Shown: one piece after another, positions 1 through 6,227 of the stretch
How the letters are laid out: the number at the start of each line of letters is the position of its first letter
How positions within the stretch are numbered: position 1 is the first letter of the stretch
Assembly (NCBI GenBank): GCA_934591815.1
Contig: CAKTPV010000031.1
Location: 1 to 13,415 of the forward strand
From: an uncultured Oscillospiraceae bacterium
GTDB taxonomy: Bacteria > Bacillota > Clostridia > Oscillospirales > Oscillospiraceae
DNA length: 13,415 nt
Direction: 5' to 3'
Notes under the pieces: generated by a model
Seen by the model: the letters and a program-made list of their open reading frames with translations, nothing else
Databases searched by the model: none
Told to the model about the DNA's origin: nothing
Made by a program: the position numbers and the translations under genes

Positions 1-618
1 CTGGGCCGCGGCACCTGCACCACCAGCCAGATCTTCTACACCTCCCCCTCCCGCTGCGCCGTGGCGGATAGCTGCTCCATCTCCATCGACCGCCGCATGA
101 CCGCCGGTGAGACCTACAAGTCCTGCCTGAAGGAGATCGAGGATCTGCCCGCCTGCAAGAAGTACGCCAAGGATGTGAAGGTGTCCATGTACATGTACGA
201 CCGTCCGGCATGGACGGGCCACGTCTACGAGACGGAGTGCTTCTTCCCCACCTGGATCAACAAGGAGACCGCTCCCCACGTCCAGGCACTGGTGGACGCC
301 CACCACAACCTGTGGGGCGACAAGCGCCTGATGCCCACCGAGCTGGCCGCCTCCAAGCGCGAGGGCCGTCCCCTCACCGATAAGTGGACGTTCTCCACCA
401 ACGGCGTGTCCATCCAGGGCCGCTACGGTATCCCCTGCGTGGGCTTCGGCCCCGGCGCCGAGTCTCAGGCCCACGCCCCCAACGAGGTGACCTTCAAGCA
501 GGATCTGGTGACCTGCGCCGCCCTGTACGCCGCCGTTCCCGGTCTGTACAAGCCCGAGAACAAGGACGGCTCCGCCACCAGCTTCCGTCAGGAGCTGACC
601 GGCAACGACATCAAGTAA
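1..618 (+). CDS. ygeY: YgeY-type M20 family hydrolase, C-terminal half (5' truncated by window edge)
   Basis: The reading frame is open from base 1 to a TAA at 616-618, giving about 205 residues, roughly the C-terminal half of a ~400-residue YgeY protein. The sequence reads as the YgeY branch of the M20/ArgE/DapE zinc hydrolases, with a late [13 protein letters not shown] stretch (its His codon at 471-473) where M20 enzymes place a C-terminal metal ligand. The family hydrolyses amide bonds of N-acyl or N-carbamoyl amino acids in the cytoplasm. YgeY itself is tied by genetics to anaerobic purine/urate breakdown, although databases often call it selenium-metabolism-linked. The next gene, ygeW, starts 43 bases downstream with no terminator between them, so the two are co-transcribed. 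Codon choice is strongly biased (CTG, GAG, AAG), as in highly expressed genes. The exact substrate cannot be read from the sequence. The start codon and the first metal ligands lie outside the window. Confidence 0.88.
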   Translation: MGRGTCTTSQIFYTSPSRCAVADSCSISIDRRMTAGETYKSCLKEIEDLPACKKYAKDVKVSMYMYDRPAWTGHVYETECFFPTWINKETAPHVQALVDAHHNLWGDKRLMPTELAASKREGRPLTDKWTFSTNGVSIQGRYGIPCVGFGPGAESQAHAPNEVTFKQDLVTCAALYAAVPGLYKPENKDGSATSFRQELTGNDIK

Positions 619-661
619 GCATTTCTGTGAAATCACTTATCTTATAAGGAGAATAAAGAAA

Positions 662-1855
662 ATGAGCAAGACTGTTGAGCTGGCACGCCATCTGTCCACC
701 CTGAACATCAACAATATGTACAAGACCGATTTCTATTGGACTTGGGACAAGACCGACGATGAGATCGACGCCATCTTCACCGTGGCCGACGCCCTCCGCG
801 ACCTGCGCGAGCGCAACAAGAGCACCCGCGTGTTCGATTCCGGTCTGGGTATCTCCATCTTCCGCGACAACTCCACCCGCACCCGTTTCTCCTTCGCCTC
901 CGCCTGCAACCTGCTGGGTCTGGAGGTGCAGGATCTGGACGAGAAGAAGTCCCAGATCGCCCACGGCGAGACCGTCCGCGAGACGGCCAACATGGTGTCC
1001 TTCATGGCCGACGTCATCGGCATCCGCGATGATATGTTCATCGGCGAGGGTCACAAGTATCAGAAGACCTTCATGGACGCCGTGAAGGAGGGCTACCGCG
1101 ACGGTATCCTGGAGCAGCAGCCCACCCTGGTGAACCTGCAGTGCGACGTGGATCACCCCACCCAGTGCATGGCGGATATGCTCCATGTCATCCACTACTT
1201 CGGCGGCGTGGAGAACCTGAAGGGCAAGAAGGTCGCTATGACCTGGGCCTACTCCCCCTCCTACGGCAAGCCTCTGTCCGTGCCGCAGGGCGTCATCGGC
1301 CTGTTCACCCGCTTCGGCATGGACGTGACGCTGGCTCATCCCGAGGGCTACGACGTGATGCCCGAGGTGGAGGAGGTCGCCCGCAAGAACTGCGAGAAGT
1401 ACGGCTCCAAGTTCCACAAGACCAACGACATGAAGGAAGCCTTCAAGGATGCCGATATCGTGTATCCCAAGAGCTGGGCGTCCTACGCCGCCATGGAGGA
1501 GCGCACCAAGCTGTACGCCGCCGGCGATAAGGACGGCATCGACGCGCTGGAGAAGCGCCTGCTGGCCCAGAACGCCGAGCACAAGGACTGGGCCTGCACC
1601 GAGGAGATGATGAAGCTCACCAAGGACGGCAAGGCTCTGTACCTGCACTGCCTGCCCGCCGACATCACCGGCCTGAGCTGCGCCGAGGGCGAAGTGGACA
1701 ACTCCGTGTTCGACCGCTACATCGTGCCTCTGTACAAGCAGGCCTCCTACAAGCCCTACATCATCGCCGCCATGATCTTCATGGCGCAGGTGAAGGATCC
1801 CGTCAAGGCTCTGATGGAGCTGGACGAGACGAAGGACACCCGCAAGAAGTTCTAA
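662..1855 (+). CDS. ygeW: Knotted carbamoyltransferase YgeW
   Basis: This 397-residue protein has the usual YgeW length, longer than ornithine carbamoyltransferase (~330). Carbamoyl-phosphate-binding elements are visible: STRTR at residues 71-75, DHPTQ at 164-168 and HCLP at 329-332. The ATG follows an AAGGAG ribosome site at 647-652. YgeW belongs to the aspartate/ornithine carbamoyltransferase superfamily with a knotted fold. It was long without a substrate and is now linked to anaerobic purine/urate catabolism, where a ureido compound can be phosphorolysed to release carbamoyl phosphate. The reverse, degradative direction here is inferred from ygeY upstream and a carbamate kinase downstream. 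Lysine codons are nearly all AAG and leucine mostly CTG, suggesting high expression. A strong intrinsic terminator follows the stop by 16 bases. An ordinary OTCase of an arginine deiminase pathway is less likely, because the length and N-terminal sequence fit YgeW better. Confidence 0.93.
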   Translation: MSKTVELARHLSTLNINNMYKTDFYWTWDKTDDEIDAIFTVADALRDLRERNKSTRVFDSGLGISIFRDNSTRTRFSFASACNLLGLEVQDLDEKKSQIAHGETVRETANMVSFMADVIGIRDDMFIGEGHKYQKTFMDAVKEGYRDGILEQQPTLVNLQCDVDHPTQCMADMLHVIHYFGGVENLKGKKVAMTWAYSPSYGKPLSVPQGVIGLFTRFGMDVTLAHPEGYDVMPEVEEVARKNCEKYGSKFHKTNDMKEAFKDADIVYPKSWASYAAMEERTKLYAAGDKDGIDALEKRLLAQNAEHKDWACTEEMMKLTKDGKALYLHCLPADITGLSCAEGEVDNSVFDRYIVPLYKQASYKPYIIAAMIFMAQVKDPVKALMELDETKDTRKKF

Positions 1856-1871
1856 AAGCCCTACCCACCCG

Positions 1872-1907
1872 CAACAGCGGCGGCCGCGCCGCCGCTGTTG
1901 TATTTTT
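1872..1907 (+). terminator. Intrinsic terminator after ygeW
   Basis: Bases 1872-1884 and 1888-1900 form a perfect 13-bp GC-rich stem around a 3-base loop (1885-1887), followed at once by a TATTTTT tract. This should end the ygeY-ygeW transcript. Confidence 0.92.
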
Positions 1908-1932
1908 GGGTTGTATTTTTACTTGTATTTTC
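1898..1932 (+). repeat. Three tandem copies of TTGTATTTT(T) after the ygeW terminator
   Basis: Near-identical units start at 1898, 1911 and 1923, a 12-13 base period. The first copy is the tail of the terminator stem plus its U-tract. The others lie between the terminator and the carbamate kinase gene. They could be duplicated U-tracts, weak -35-like elements or slippage products. No function can be assigned. Confidence 0.6.
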
Positions 1933-1965
1933 AATTTAAAAACGCTTTAATCGAGGTTAACAACT

Positions 1966-2901
1966 ATGTCTAAGAGAATTGTTATCGCGCTGGGCGGCAA
2001 CGCGCTGGGCAACACCGCCGCCGAGCAGCTGCGTCTCGTCACCGAGACCGCCAAGTCCATCGTGGATCTGATCGCCGCCGGCAACGAGGTGGTGGTCGCC
2101 CACGGCAACGGCCCCCAGGTGGGCATGATCAACCTGGGTCTGAGCACCGCGGCGGAGGCCAAGGCGATCAAGGCCGATATGCCGTTCCCTGAGTGCGGCG
2201 CCATGTCCGAGGGCTACATCGGCTACCACCTGCAGCAGGCCATCGGCAACGAGCTGGCCAGCCGCGGCATGGACAAGCCCGTGGCCACCATCGTGACCCA
2301 GACCGTCGTCTCCAAGGACGACCCCGCCTTCCAGAACCCCACCAAGCCCGTGGGCGCCTTCTATGACAAGGAGACCGCCGACCGCATCGCCGCCGAAAAG
2401 GGCTACACCATGGTGGAGGACGCCGGCCGCGGCTACCGCCAGGTGGTTCCCTCTCCCAAGCCCTTTGACATCGTGGAGAAGGCCAGCATCAAAGCGCTGG
2501 TGGACGCCGGTCATGTGGTCATCGCCGTGGGCGGCGGCGGCATTCCCGTTGTCCGCGAGGGCAACAAGCTCAGCGGCACCCCCGCCGTCATCGACAAGGA
2601 CTTCGGCAGCGAGCTGCTGGCCGAGCTGCTGGACGCCGACATGCTCATCATCCTCACCGCCGTGGAGAAGGTGGCCATCAACTACAACAAGCCCGACCAG
2701 AAGGGGCTGGACGACCTGACCCCCGCCGAGGCCTACAAGTACATGGACGAGAACCAGTTCGCCAAGGGCTCCATGCTGCCCAAGGTGCAGGCCGCGGTGA
2801 AGTTCGCCGAGTCCAAGGCCGGCCGCACCGCTCTCATCACCCTGCTGGAGAAGGCCAAGGACGGCATCGAGGGCAAGACCGGTACCCGCATCCACCAGTA
2901 A
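1966..2901 (+). CDS. arcC: Carbamate kinase
   Basis: At 311 residues this matches the family length of about 310. The enzyme transfers phosphate from carbamoyl phosphate to ADP, giving ATP plus carbamate that breaks down to ammonia and CO2. Visible amino-acid-kinase-fold motifs are ALGGNAL (8-14), HGNGPQVG (46-53), the lysine loop TKPVG (126-130), GGGGIPVV (189-196) and the nucleotide/metal stretch VIDKDF (208-213). The ATG has a modest GAGG site at 1953-1956. The gene follows ygeY-ygeW but is separated from ygeW by a terminator and an AT-rich spacer of about 60 bases, so it probably has its own weak promoter or depends on readthrough. In Escherichia coli the paralogue in the purine/urate island is YqeA. 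The name arcC is used for function, since no arginine deiminase gene is visible here. The role is inferred to be substrate-level ATP formation from the carbamoyl phosphate released by YgeW. Confidence 0.95.
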   Translation: MSKRIVIALGGNALGNTAAEQLRLVTETAKSIVDLIAAGNEVVVAHGNGPQVGMINLGLSTAAEAKAIKADMPFPECGAMSEGYIGYHLQQAIGNELASRGMDKPVATIVTQTVVSKDDPAFQNPTKPVGAFYDKETADRIAAEKGYTMVEDAGRGYRQVVPSPKPFDIVEKASIKALVDAGHVVIAVGGGGIPVVREGNKLSGTPAVIDKDFGSELLAELLDADMLIILTAVEKVAINYNKPDQKGLDDLTPAEAYKYMDENQFAKGSMLPKVQAAVKFAESKAGRTALITLLEKAKDGIEGKTGTRIHQ

Positions 2902-3034
2902 CACAGGCTTCTTTCTGCCATCGGAAATGGGTATCGCGCTGCGTGAAATTTCTATCAATTGCCGTATACTGCACAGGTTTTACAAAGTTTTTTTGTGCGT
3001 CACAAAGAAATTTTGCCGTAATTCACATTTTCTG
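2902..3034. other. Intergenic region upstream of the lipoprotein promoter
   Basis: This AT-rich non-coding stretch has no canonical terminator for the carbamate kinase gene. Only weak pairing is possible, for example GCACA near 2971 with TGTGC near 2995. It holds a perfect 6-bp inverted repeat, TTTGTG-CGT-CACAAA (2992-3006), just upstream of the promoter. It also has a weak promoter-like GTGAAA-16-TATACT (2943-2970) that I do not trust. Confidence 0.5.
2992..3006. promoter_or_regulatory. Operator-like inverted repeat TTTGTG-N3-CACAAA
   Basis: Two perfect 6-base arms with a 3-base centre end 28 bases upstream of the -35 hexamer of the lipoprotein promoter. The 10-mer GTGCGTCACA inside it (2995-3004) recurs at 3146-3155 in the leader. 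The position suits an activator or a distal repressor. No regulator gene is present in the window to pair with it. Confidence 0.35.
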
Positions 3035-3063
3035 TTGAAATTCGCGGCGTAATCCTGTATAAT
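3035..3063 (+). promoter_or_regulatory. Sigma-A-type promoter for the Bmp lipoprotein gene
   Basis: TTGAAA (3035-3040) and a consensus TATAAT (3058-3063) are separated by exactly 17 bases, which predicts a transcript start near 3069-3071. The RNA would then begin almost exactly at the first hairpin of the leader. This is the best promoter in the window. Confidence 0.85.
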
Positions 3064-3066
3064 ACC

Positions 3067-3177
3067 CACGTTCCTGTGAGTAACGTGAATACCGGGTAGG
3101 AAGCCCGTTGTTCAGACGCGCGCCAAATTTGCCTTACTTTTAAGCGTGCGTCACATATTTTAAGGAGGAAAACAAGA
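3067..3177 (+). promoter_or_regulatory. Structured 5' leader of the lipoprotein mRNA, candidate regulatory RNA
   Basis: Hairpin 1 pairs 3067-3072 with 3082-3087 (6 bp, 9-base loop). Hairpin 2 pairs 3093-3096 with 3104-3107 (CGGG/CCCG, 7-base loop). Loop bases CCTG (3073-3076) can pair with TAGG (3097-3100), a possible kissing interaction. A third stem pairs 3115-3123 with 3144-3152 (9 bp with one G-T). TTCCT (3071-3075) is also complementary to AGGAA in the ribosome-site region (3166-3170), and CCTTA (3132-3136) to TAAGG (3161-3165), so alternative folds could hide the AAGGAGG site. Two hairpins with touching loops recall the purine riboswitch layout. The conserved purine-riboswitch junction bases are absent, however, and TATAAT here is better explained as the -10 box. 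I do not recognise a known riboswitch class. Confidence 0.45.
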
Positions 3178-4410
3178 ATGAAAAAGTTCCTTGCAATGCT
3201 CCTCGCCCTGGTCATGGCTCTGAGCCTGGTGGCCTGCGGTGAGAAGAAGGATCCCGCTGGTGACGACACCAAGAACCCCGACGAGGGCTCCAAGGTCAAG
3301 GTCGGCTTCATCACCCTGCATGATGAGAACTCCACCTATGACAAGAACTTCATCGATGCCGCCAAGGAAGCCTGCGCCGACCTGGGTCTGGTCGAGAATG
3401 AGGATTTCTTCATCAAGACCAACGTGGGTGAGACCGAGCAGTGCGCCGAGGTCGCCGCTGATCTGGTGGACGCCGGCTGCAACATCATCTTTGCCGACAG
3501 CTTCGGTCATGAGCCTTACATGATCCAGGTCGCCAAGGAGAACCCCGAGGTTCAGTTCTGCCACAGCACCGGTACCCGCGCTCACACCGAGGGTCTGGCC
3601 AACTACCACAACGCCTTCGCCTCCATCTATGAGGGCCGCTATCTGGCCGGTATCGCTGCCGGTATGAAGCTGAACGCGATGATCGAGGCCGGCGACATCA
3701 AGGCTGAAGAGGCCAAGATGGGCTATGTGGGTGCCTTCACCTACGCCGAAGTGGTTTCCGGCTACACCTCCTTCTATCTGGGTGCCAAGTCCGTCTGCCC
3801 CACCGTCACCATGGACGTGACCTTCACCGGCAGCTGGTACGATGAGACTCTGGAGAAGGAAGGCGCAGAGAAGCTGATCCAGGGCGGCTGCAAGCTGATC
3901 AGCCAGCACGCTGACTCTCTGGGTGCTCCTACCGCCTGCGAGAACGCCGGTGTTCCCAACGTGTCCTACAACGGCTCCACCGTGAGTGCCTGCCCCAACA
4001 CCTACATCATCTCCTCCCGCATCAACTGGGCTCCCTACTATGAGATGTGCATCAAGGCCGTCATGGACGGTACCGAGATCCCCGCTGACTGGGTCGGCAC
4101 GCTGGCCACCAACTCCGTGGTTCTGACCGATCTGAACACCAACGTGGCTGCCGCCGGCACTGCCGAGGCGATTGCCGCCGCCACCGAGAAGCTGGAGAAG
4201 GGCGAGATCCATGTGTTCGACTGCGCTAACTTCACCGTGAAGGGCGAGGCTCTGACCTCCTACATGGCCGACGTCAACGCCGACAGCGATAACACCCCCG
4301 ACACCGAGGTCGTGCATGACGGTTACTTCTCCGAGTCCGAGTTCCGTTCCGCTCCTTACTTCGATCTGCAGATCGACGGCATCAACCTGCTGAACGTCAA
4401 CTTCGGCTAA
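3178..4410 (+). CDS. Bmp-family ABC transporter substrate-binding lipoprotein
   Basis: This 410-residue lipoprotein begins with a positively charged hydrophobic signal peptide and a lipobox, L17-V18-A19-C20, so the mature protein is lipid-anchored outside the membrane at Cys20. A short polar linker rich in Asp, Lys and Pro leads into a periplasmic-binding fold beginning VGFITLHDE. The overall sequence fits the Bmp/Med/PnrA family (PF02608), whose characterised members bind purine nucleosides or related compounds. The ATG follows an excellent AAGGAGG at 3162-3168 with 9-base spacing. The gene has its own promoter, leader and terminator, so it forms a separate transcript upstream of the ATPase-permease operon. 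That is a common way to make excess binding protein. Codon bias is strong, as in ygeW. The ligand cannot be read from the sequence. A purine base or nucleoside, or an oxopurine such as urate or 8-oxoguanine, is inferred from the neighbours. Confidence 0.9.
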   Translation: MKKFLAMLLALVMALSLVACGEKKDPAGDDTKNPDEGSKVKVGFITLHDENSTYDKNFIDAAKEACADLGLVENEDFFIKTNVGETEQCAEVAADLVDAGCNIIFADSFGHEPYMIQVAKENPEVQFCHSTGTRAHTEGLANYHNAFASIYEGRYLAGIAAGMKLNAMIEAGDIKAEEAKMGYVGAFTYAEVVSGYTSFYLGAKSVCPTVTMDVTFTGSWYDETLEKEGAEKLIQGGCKLISQHADSLGAPTACENAGVPNVSYNGSTVSACPNTYIISSRINWAPYYEMCIKAVMDGTEIPADWVGTLATNSVVLTDLNTNVAAAGTAEAIAAATEKLEKGEIHVFDCANFTVKGEALTSYMADVNADSDNTPDTEVVHDGYFSESEFRSAPYFDLQIDGINLLNVNFG

Positions 4411-4447
4411 GCATTGATCTGCCCCGAAAACGACATATAACACATGT

Positions 4448-4488
4448 AACGAGGTGGGCTGCCCGGCAGCCCACCTCGTTCTTTCTCT
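4448..4488 (+). terminator. Intrinsic terminator after the lipoprotein gene
   Basis: Bases 4448-4461 pair perfectly with 4467-4480 (14 bp, loop CCCGG), followed by a broken T-rich tail (TTCTTTCT). It separates the lipoprotein transcript from the downstream transporter operon. The imperfect T-tract could allow some readthrough. Confidence 0.85.
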
Positions 4489-4685
4489 ATCCCCCACGCC
4501 CAGTTTCGACAATTTACACAAATGGAACAATCCTTTCTCGTGTAACCTTACATTCTTTGTGTGTACCTAACAATTTTTTTGCTAATTATGATTTACAACC
4601 CCCGCCGGATATGGTAGAATAAGCCACATGGAACACAGTCCCGGCGTGTTGCGGGGTGTTGCAGCCTTCTGCGCCGAAAGAAAGG
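4489..4685 (+). promoter_or_regulatory. Promoter region of the ATPase-permease operon
   Basis: TTTACA (4592-4597), a 17-base spacer and TAGAAT (4615-4620) predict a transcript start near 4627 and a leader of about 59 bases. Upstream, ACACAAA (4516-4522) and TTTGTGT (4556-4562) form widely spaced inverted arms. TTTGTGTGT at 4556-4564 resembles TTTGTGCGT at 2992-3000 upstream of the lipoprotein promoter. The leader can form a CGGCG/CGCCG hairpin, which I regard as weak. Confidence 0.7.
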
Positions 4686-6227
4686 ATGACAGCCTTGGAA
4701 AACAAATGCGCGATCAAAATGGAGAACATCACCAAGCGGTTCGGAAAAGTTGTCGCCAACAACGCGATCAACATGGAGCTGCGCGAGGGTGAGATCCTGT
4801 CCCTGCTGGGCGAAAACGGCAGCGGCAAGACGACCCTGATGAATATGCTCTCCGGCATCTACTTCCCCGACGAGGGGCAGATCTACATCCACGACCAGCC
4901 GGTGACCATCGCGTCTCCCAAGGACGCCTTCGCCCTCGGCATCGGTATGATCCATCAGCACTTCAAGCTGGTAGATTTGTTTACCGCCACAGAGAACATC
5001 ATTCTGGGTCTGGAGGGCAAGCTGGATCTTGCCAACGCCCGCAAAAAGGTGCAGGACATCTGCGACAAGTACGGCTTCGACATCGACCCCGACATGAAGA
5101 TCTACGATATGTCCGTCTCCCAGAAGCAGACGGTGGAGATCGTCAAGGTGCTGTACCGCGGTGCGGATATCCTCATTCTGGATGAGCCCACCGCCGTGCT
5201 GACGCCGCAGGAGACGGACAAGCTGTTCACCGTCATGCGCAACATGAAGGCCGACGGCAAATCCCTCATTATCATCACCCACAAGCTCCATGAGGTGCTG
5301 GAGGTCTCCGACCGCGTGGCAGTGCTGCGTAAGGGTGAGTACATCGGCGACGTGCTGACCAAGGACGCCGACCAGCAGTCCCTGACGGACATGATGGTGG
5401 GCCGCAGCGTCAGCCTGAATATCGACCGCCCCGAGCCTAAGAACGTGGCTACCCGCCTGAAGCTGGAGGGGCTCACCGTATTCGATGAGCTGGGCGTCAA
5501 GCGTCTGGACAACGTGAGCTTTGAGATCAAGGCCGGCGAGGTGCTGGGCGTGGCCGGCGTGGCCGGCTCCGGACAGCGTGAGCTGCTGGAGTCCATCGCG
5601 GGCCTGTACCCCATTGCCTCCGGCTCCGTCACCTACTACGCCCCCGACGGCGCCGCGCCGCAGGAGCTGGTGGGCAAGGATCCCATGGACATCCGCAAGG
5701 CCGGTATCGCCATGAGCTTCGTGCCGGAGGATCGTCTGGGCATGGGTCTGGTAGGCTCCATGGGCATGACCGGCAACATGATGCTCCGCTCCTGGCGGAA
5801 GGGTCACAGCATCTTCCTGGACCGCAAGAATCCAGAGGCGCTGGCACAGCGCATCTGGCAGGAGCTGGAGGTGGTCACCCCCAGCACCAGCTTCCCCGTC
5901 CGCCGTATGTCCGGCGGCAACGTGCAGAAGGTGCTGGTGGGCCGCGAGATCGCACAGGAGCCCTCCGTGCTGATGACGGCCTACGCCGTCCGCGGTCTGG
6001 ATATCAATACCTCGTATACGATTTATAACCTGCTGACAGAGCAGAAGATGAAGGGCGTCGCCGTGGTCTACGTCGGCGAGGATCTGGACGTGCTGCTGGA
6101 GCTGTGCGACCGCATCGTGGTGCTCTGCGGCGGTCAGGTGTCCGGCGTTGTGGACGGACGCACCACCAATAAGATGGAAGTGGGCGCACTGATGACCCGT
6201 GCGGGAGGAGGCAAGGCAGATGAATAA
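4686..6227 (+). CDS. Bmp-type (purine/nucleoside) ABC transporter, duplicated ATP-binding protein
   Basis: This 513-residue protein carries two nucleotide-binding domains, as in the sugar/nucleoside (YufO/NupA-like) ATPases. Domain 1 (about 10-240) has Walker A GENGSGKTT (42-50), a signature-like MSVSQKQ (142-148), Walker B ILILDEP (162-168) and switch His199. Domain 2 (about 258-505) has GVAGSGQREL (291-300) without the Walker lysine, a good signature MSGGN (408-412), and MTAYAVRGLD (430-439) in place of a Walker B Asp-Glu. One competent and one degenerate site is the family norm. The start is uncertain. ATG 4686 is used here, but TTG 4695 has better-spaced ribosome-site bases (AAGGA 4682-4686), and an in-frame TTG at 4656 is unlikely because it lacks a ribosome site. 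The stop overlaps the ATG of the first permease by 8 bases, so the two are translationally coupled. It powers import across the cytoplasmic membrane. Confidence 0.92.
   Translation: MTALENKCAIKMENITKRFGKVVANNAINMELREGEILSLLGENGSGKTTLMNMLSGIYFPDEGQIYIHDQPVTIASPKDAFALGIGMIHQHFKLVDLFTATENIILGLEGKLDLANARKKVQDICDKYGFDIDPDMKIYDMSVSQKQTVEIVKVLYRGADILILDEPTAVLTPQETDKLFTVMRNMKADGKSLIIITHKLHEVLEVSDRVAVLRKGEYIGDVLTKDADQQSLTDMMVGRSVSLNIDRPEPKNVATRLKLEGLTVFDELGVKRLDNVSFEIKAGEVLGVAGVAGSGQRELLESIAGLYPIASGSVTYYAPDGAAPQELVGKDPMDIRKAGIAMSFVPEDRLGMGLVGSMGMTGNMMLRSWRKGHSIFLDRKNPEALAQRIWQELEVVTPSTSFPVRRMSGGNVQKVLVGREIAQEPSVLMTAYAVRGLDINTSYTIYNLLTEQKMKGVAVVYVGEDLDVLLELCDRIVVLCGGQVSGVVDGRTTNKMEVGALMTRAGGGKADE
6206..6211 (+). 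promoter_or_regulatory. Ribosome binding site that sets the permease 1 start
   Basis: AGGAGG inside the 3' end of the ATPase gene lies 8 bases before ATG 6220. It supports that ATG over an in-frame GTG at 6199, which lies upstream of this site. Confidence 0.8.

Noticed and set aside
258..300. Possible degenerate second nucleotide site in the ATPase as a sign of gene decay (residues 291-300 of the protein encoded at 4686-6227)
   Set aside because: Loss of the Walker lysine and acidic pair in domain 2 is normal for this duplicated ATPase family, and the frame is intact. The start and end given here are residue-like markers only. The gene lies at 4686-6227.
2943..2970. Second promoter GTGAAA-16-TATACT upstream of the lipoprotein gene
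   Set aside because: The -35 box is poor, and a much better promoter lies about 90 bases downstream.
3058..3114. Classical purine (guanine/adenine) riboswitch at the start of the lipoprotein leader
   Set aside because: The two-hairpin layout and the TATAAT/TACCGGG strings look similar. However, TATAAT is better explained as a consensus -10 with a 17-base spacer, the P1 stem would be only about 3 bp, and the conserved junction and loop bases are missing.
3160..4530. Minus-strand open frame opposite the lipoprotein gene
   Set aside because: It runs through a terminator and the leader. The composition is that of an antisense shadow.
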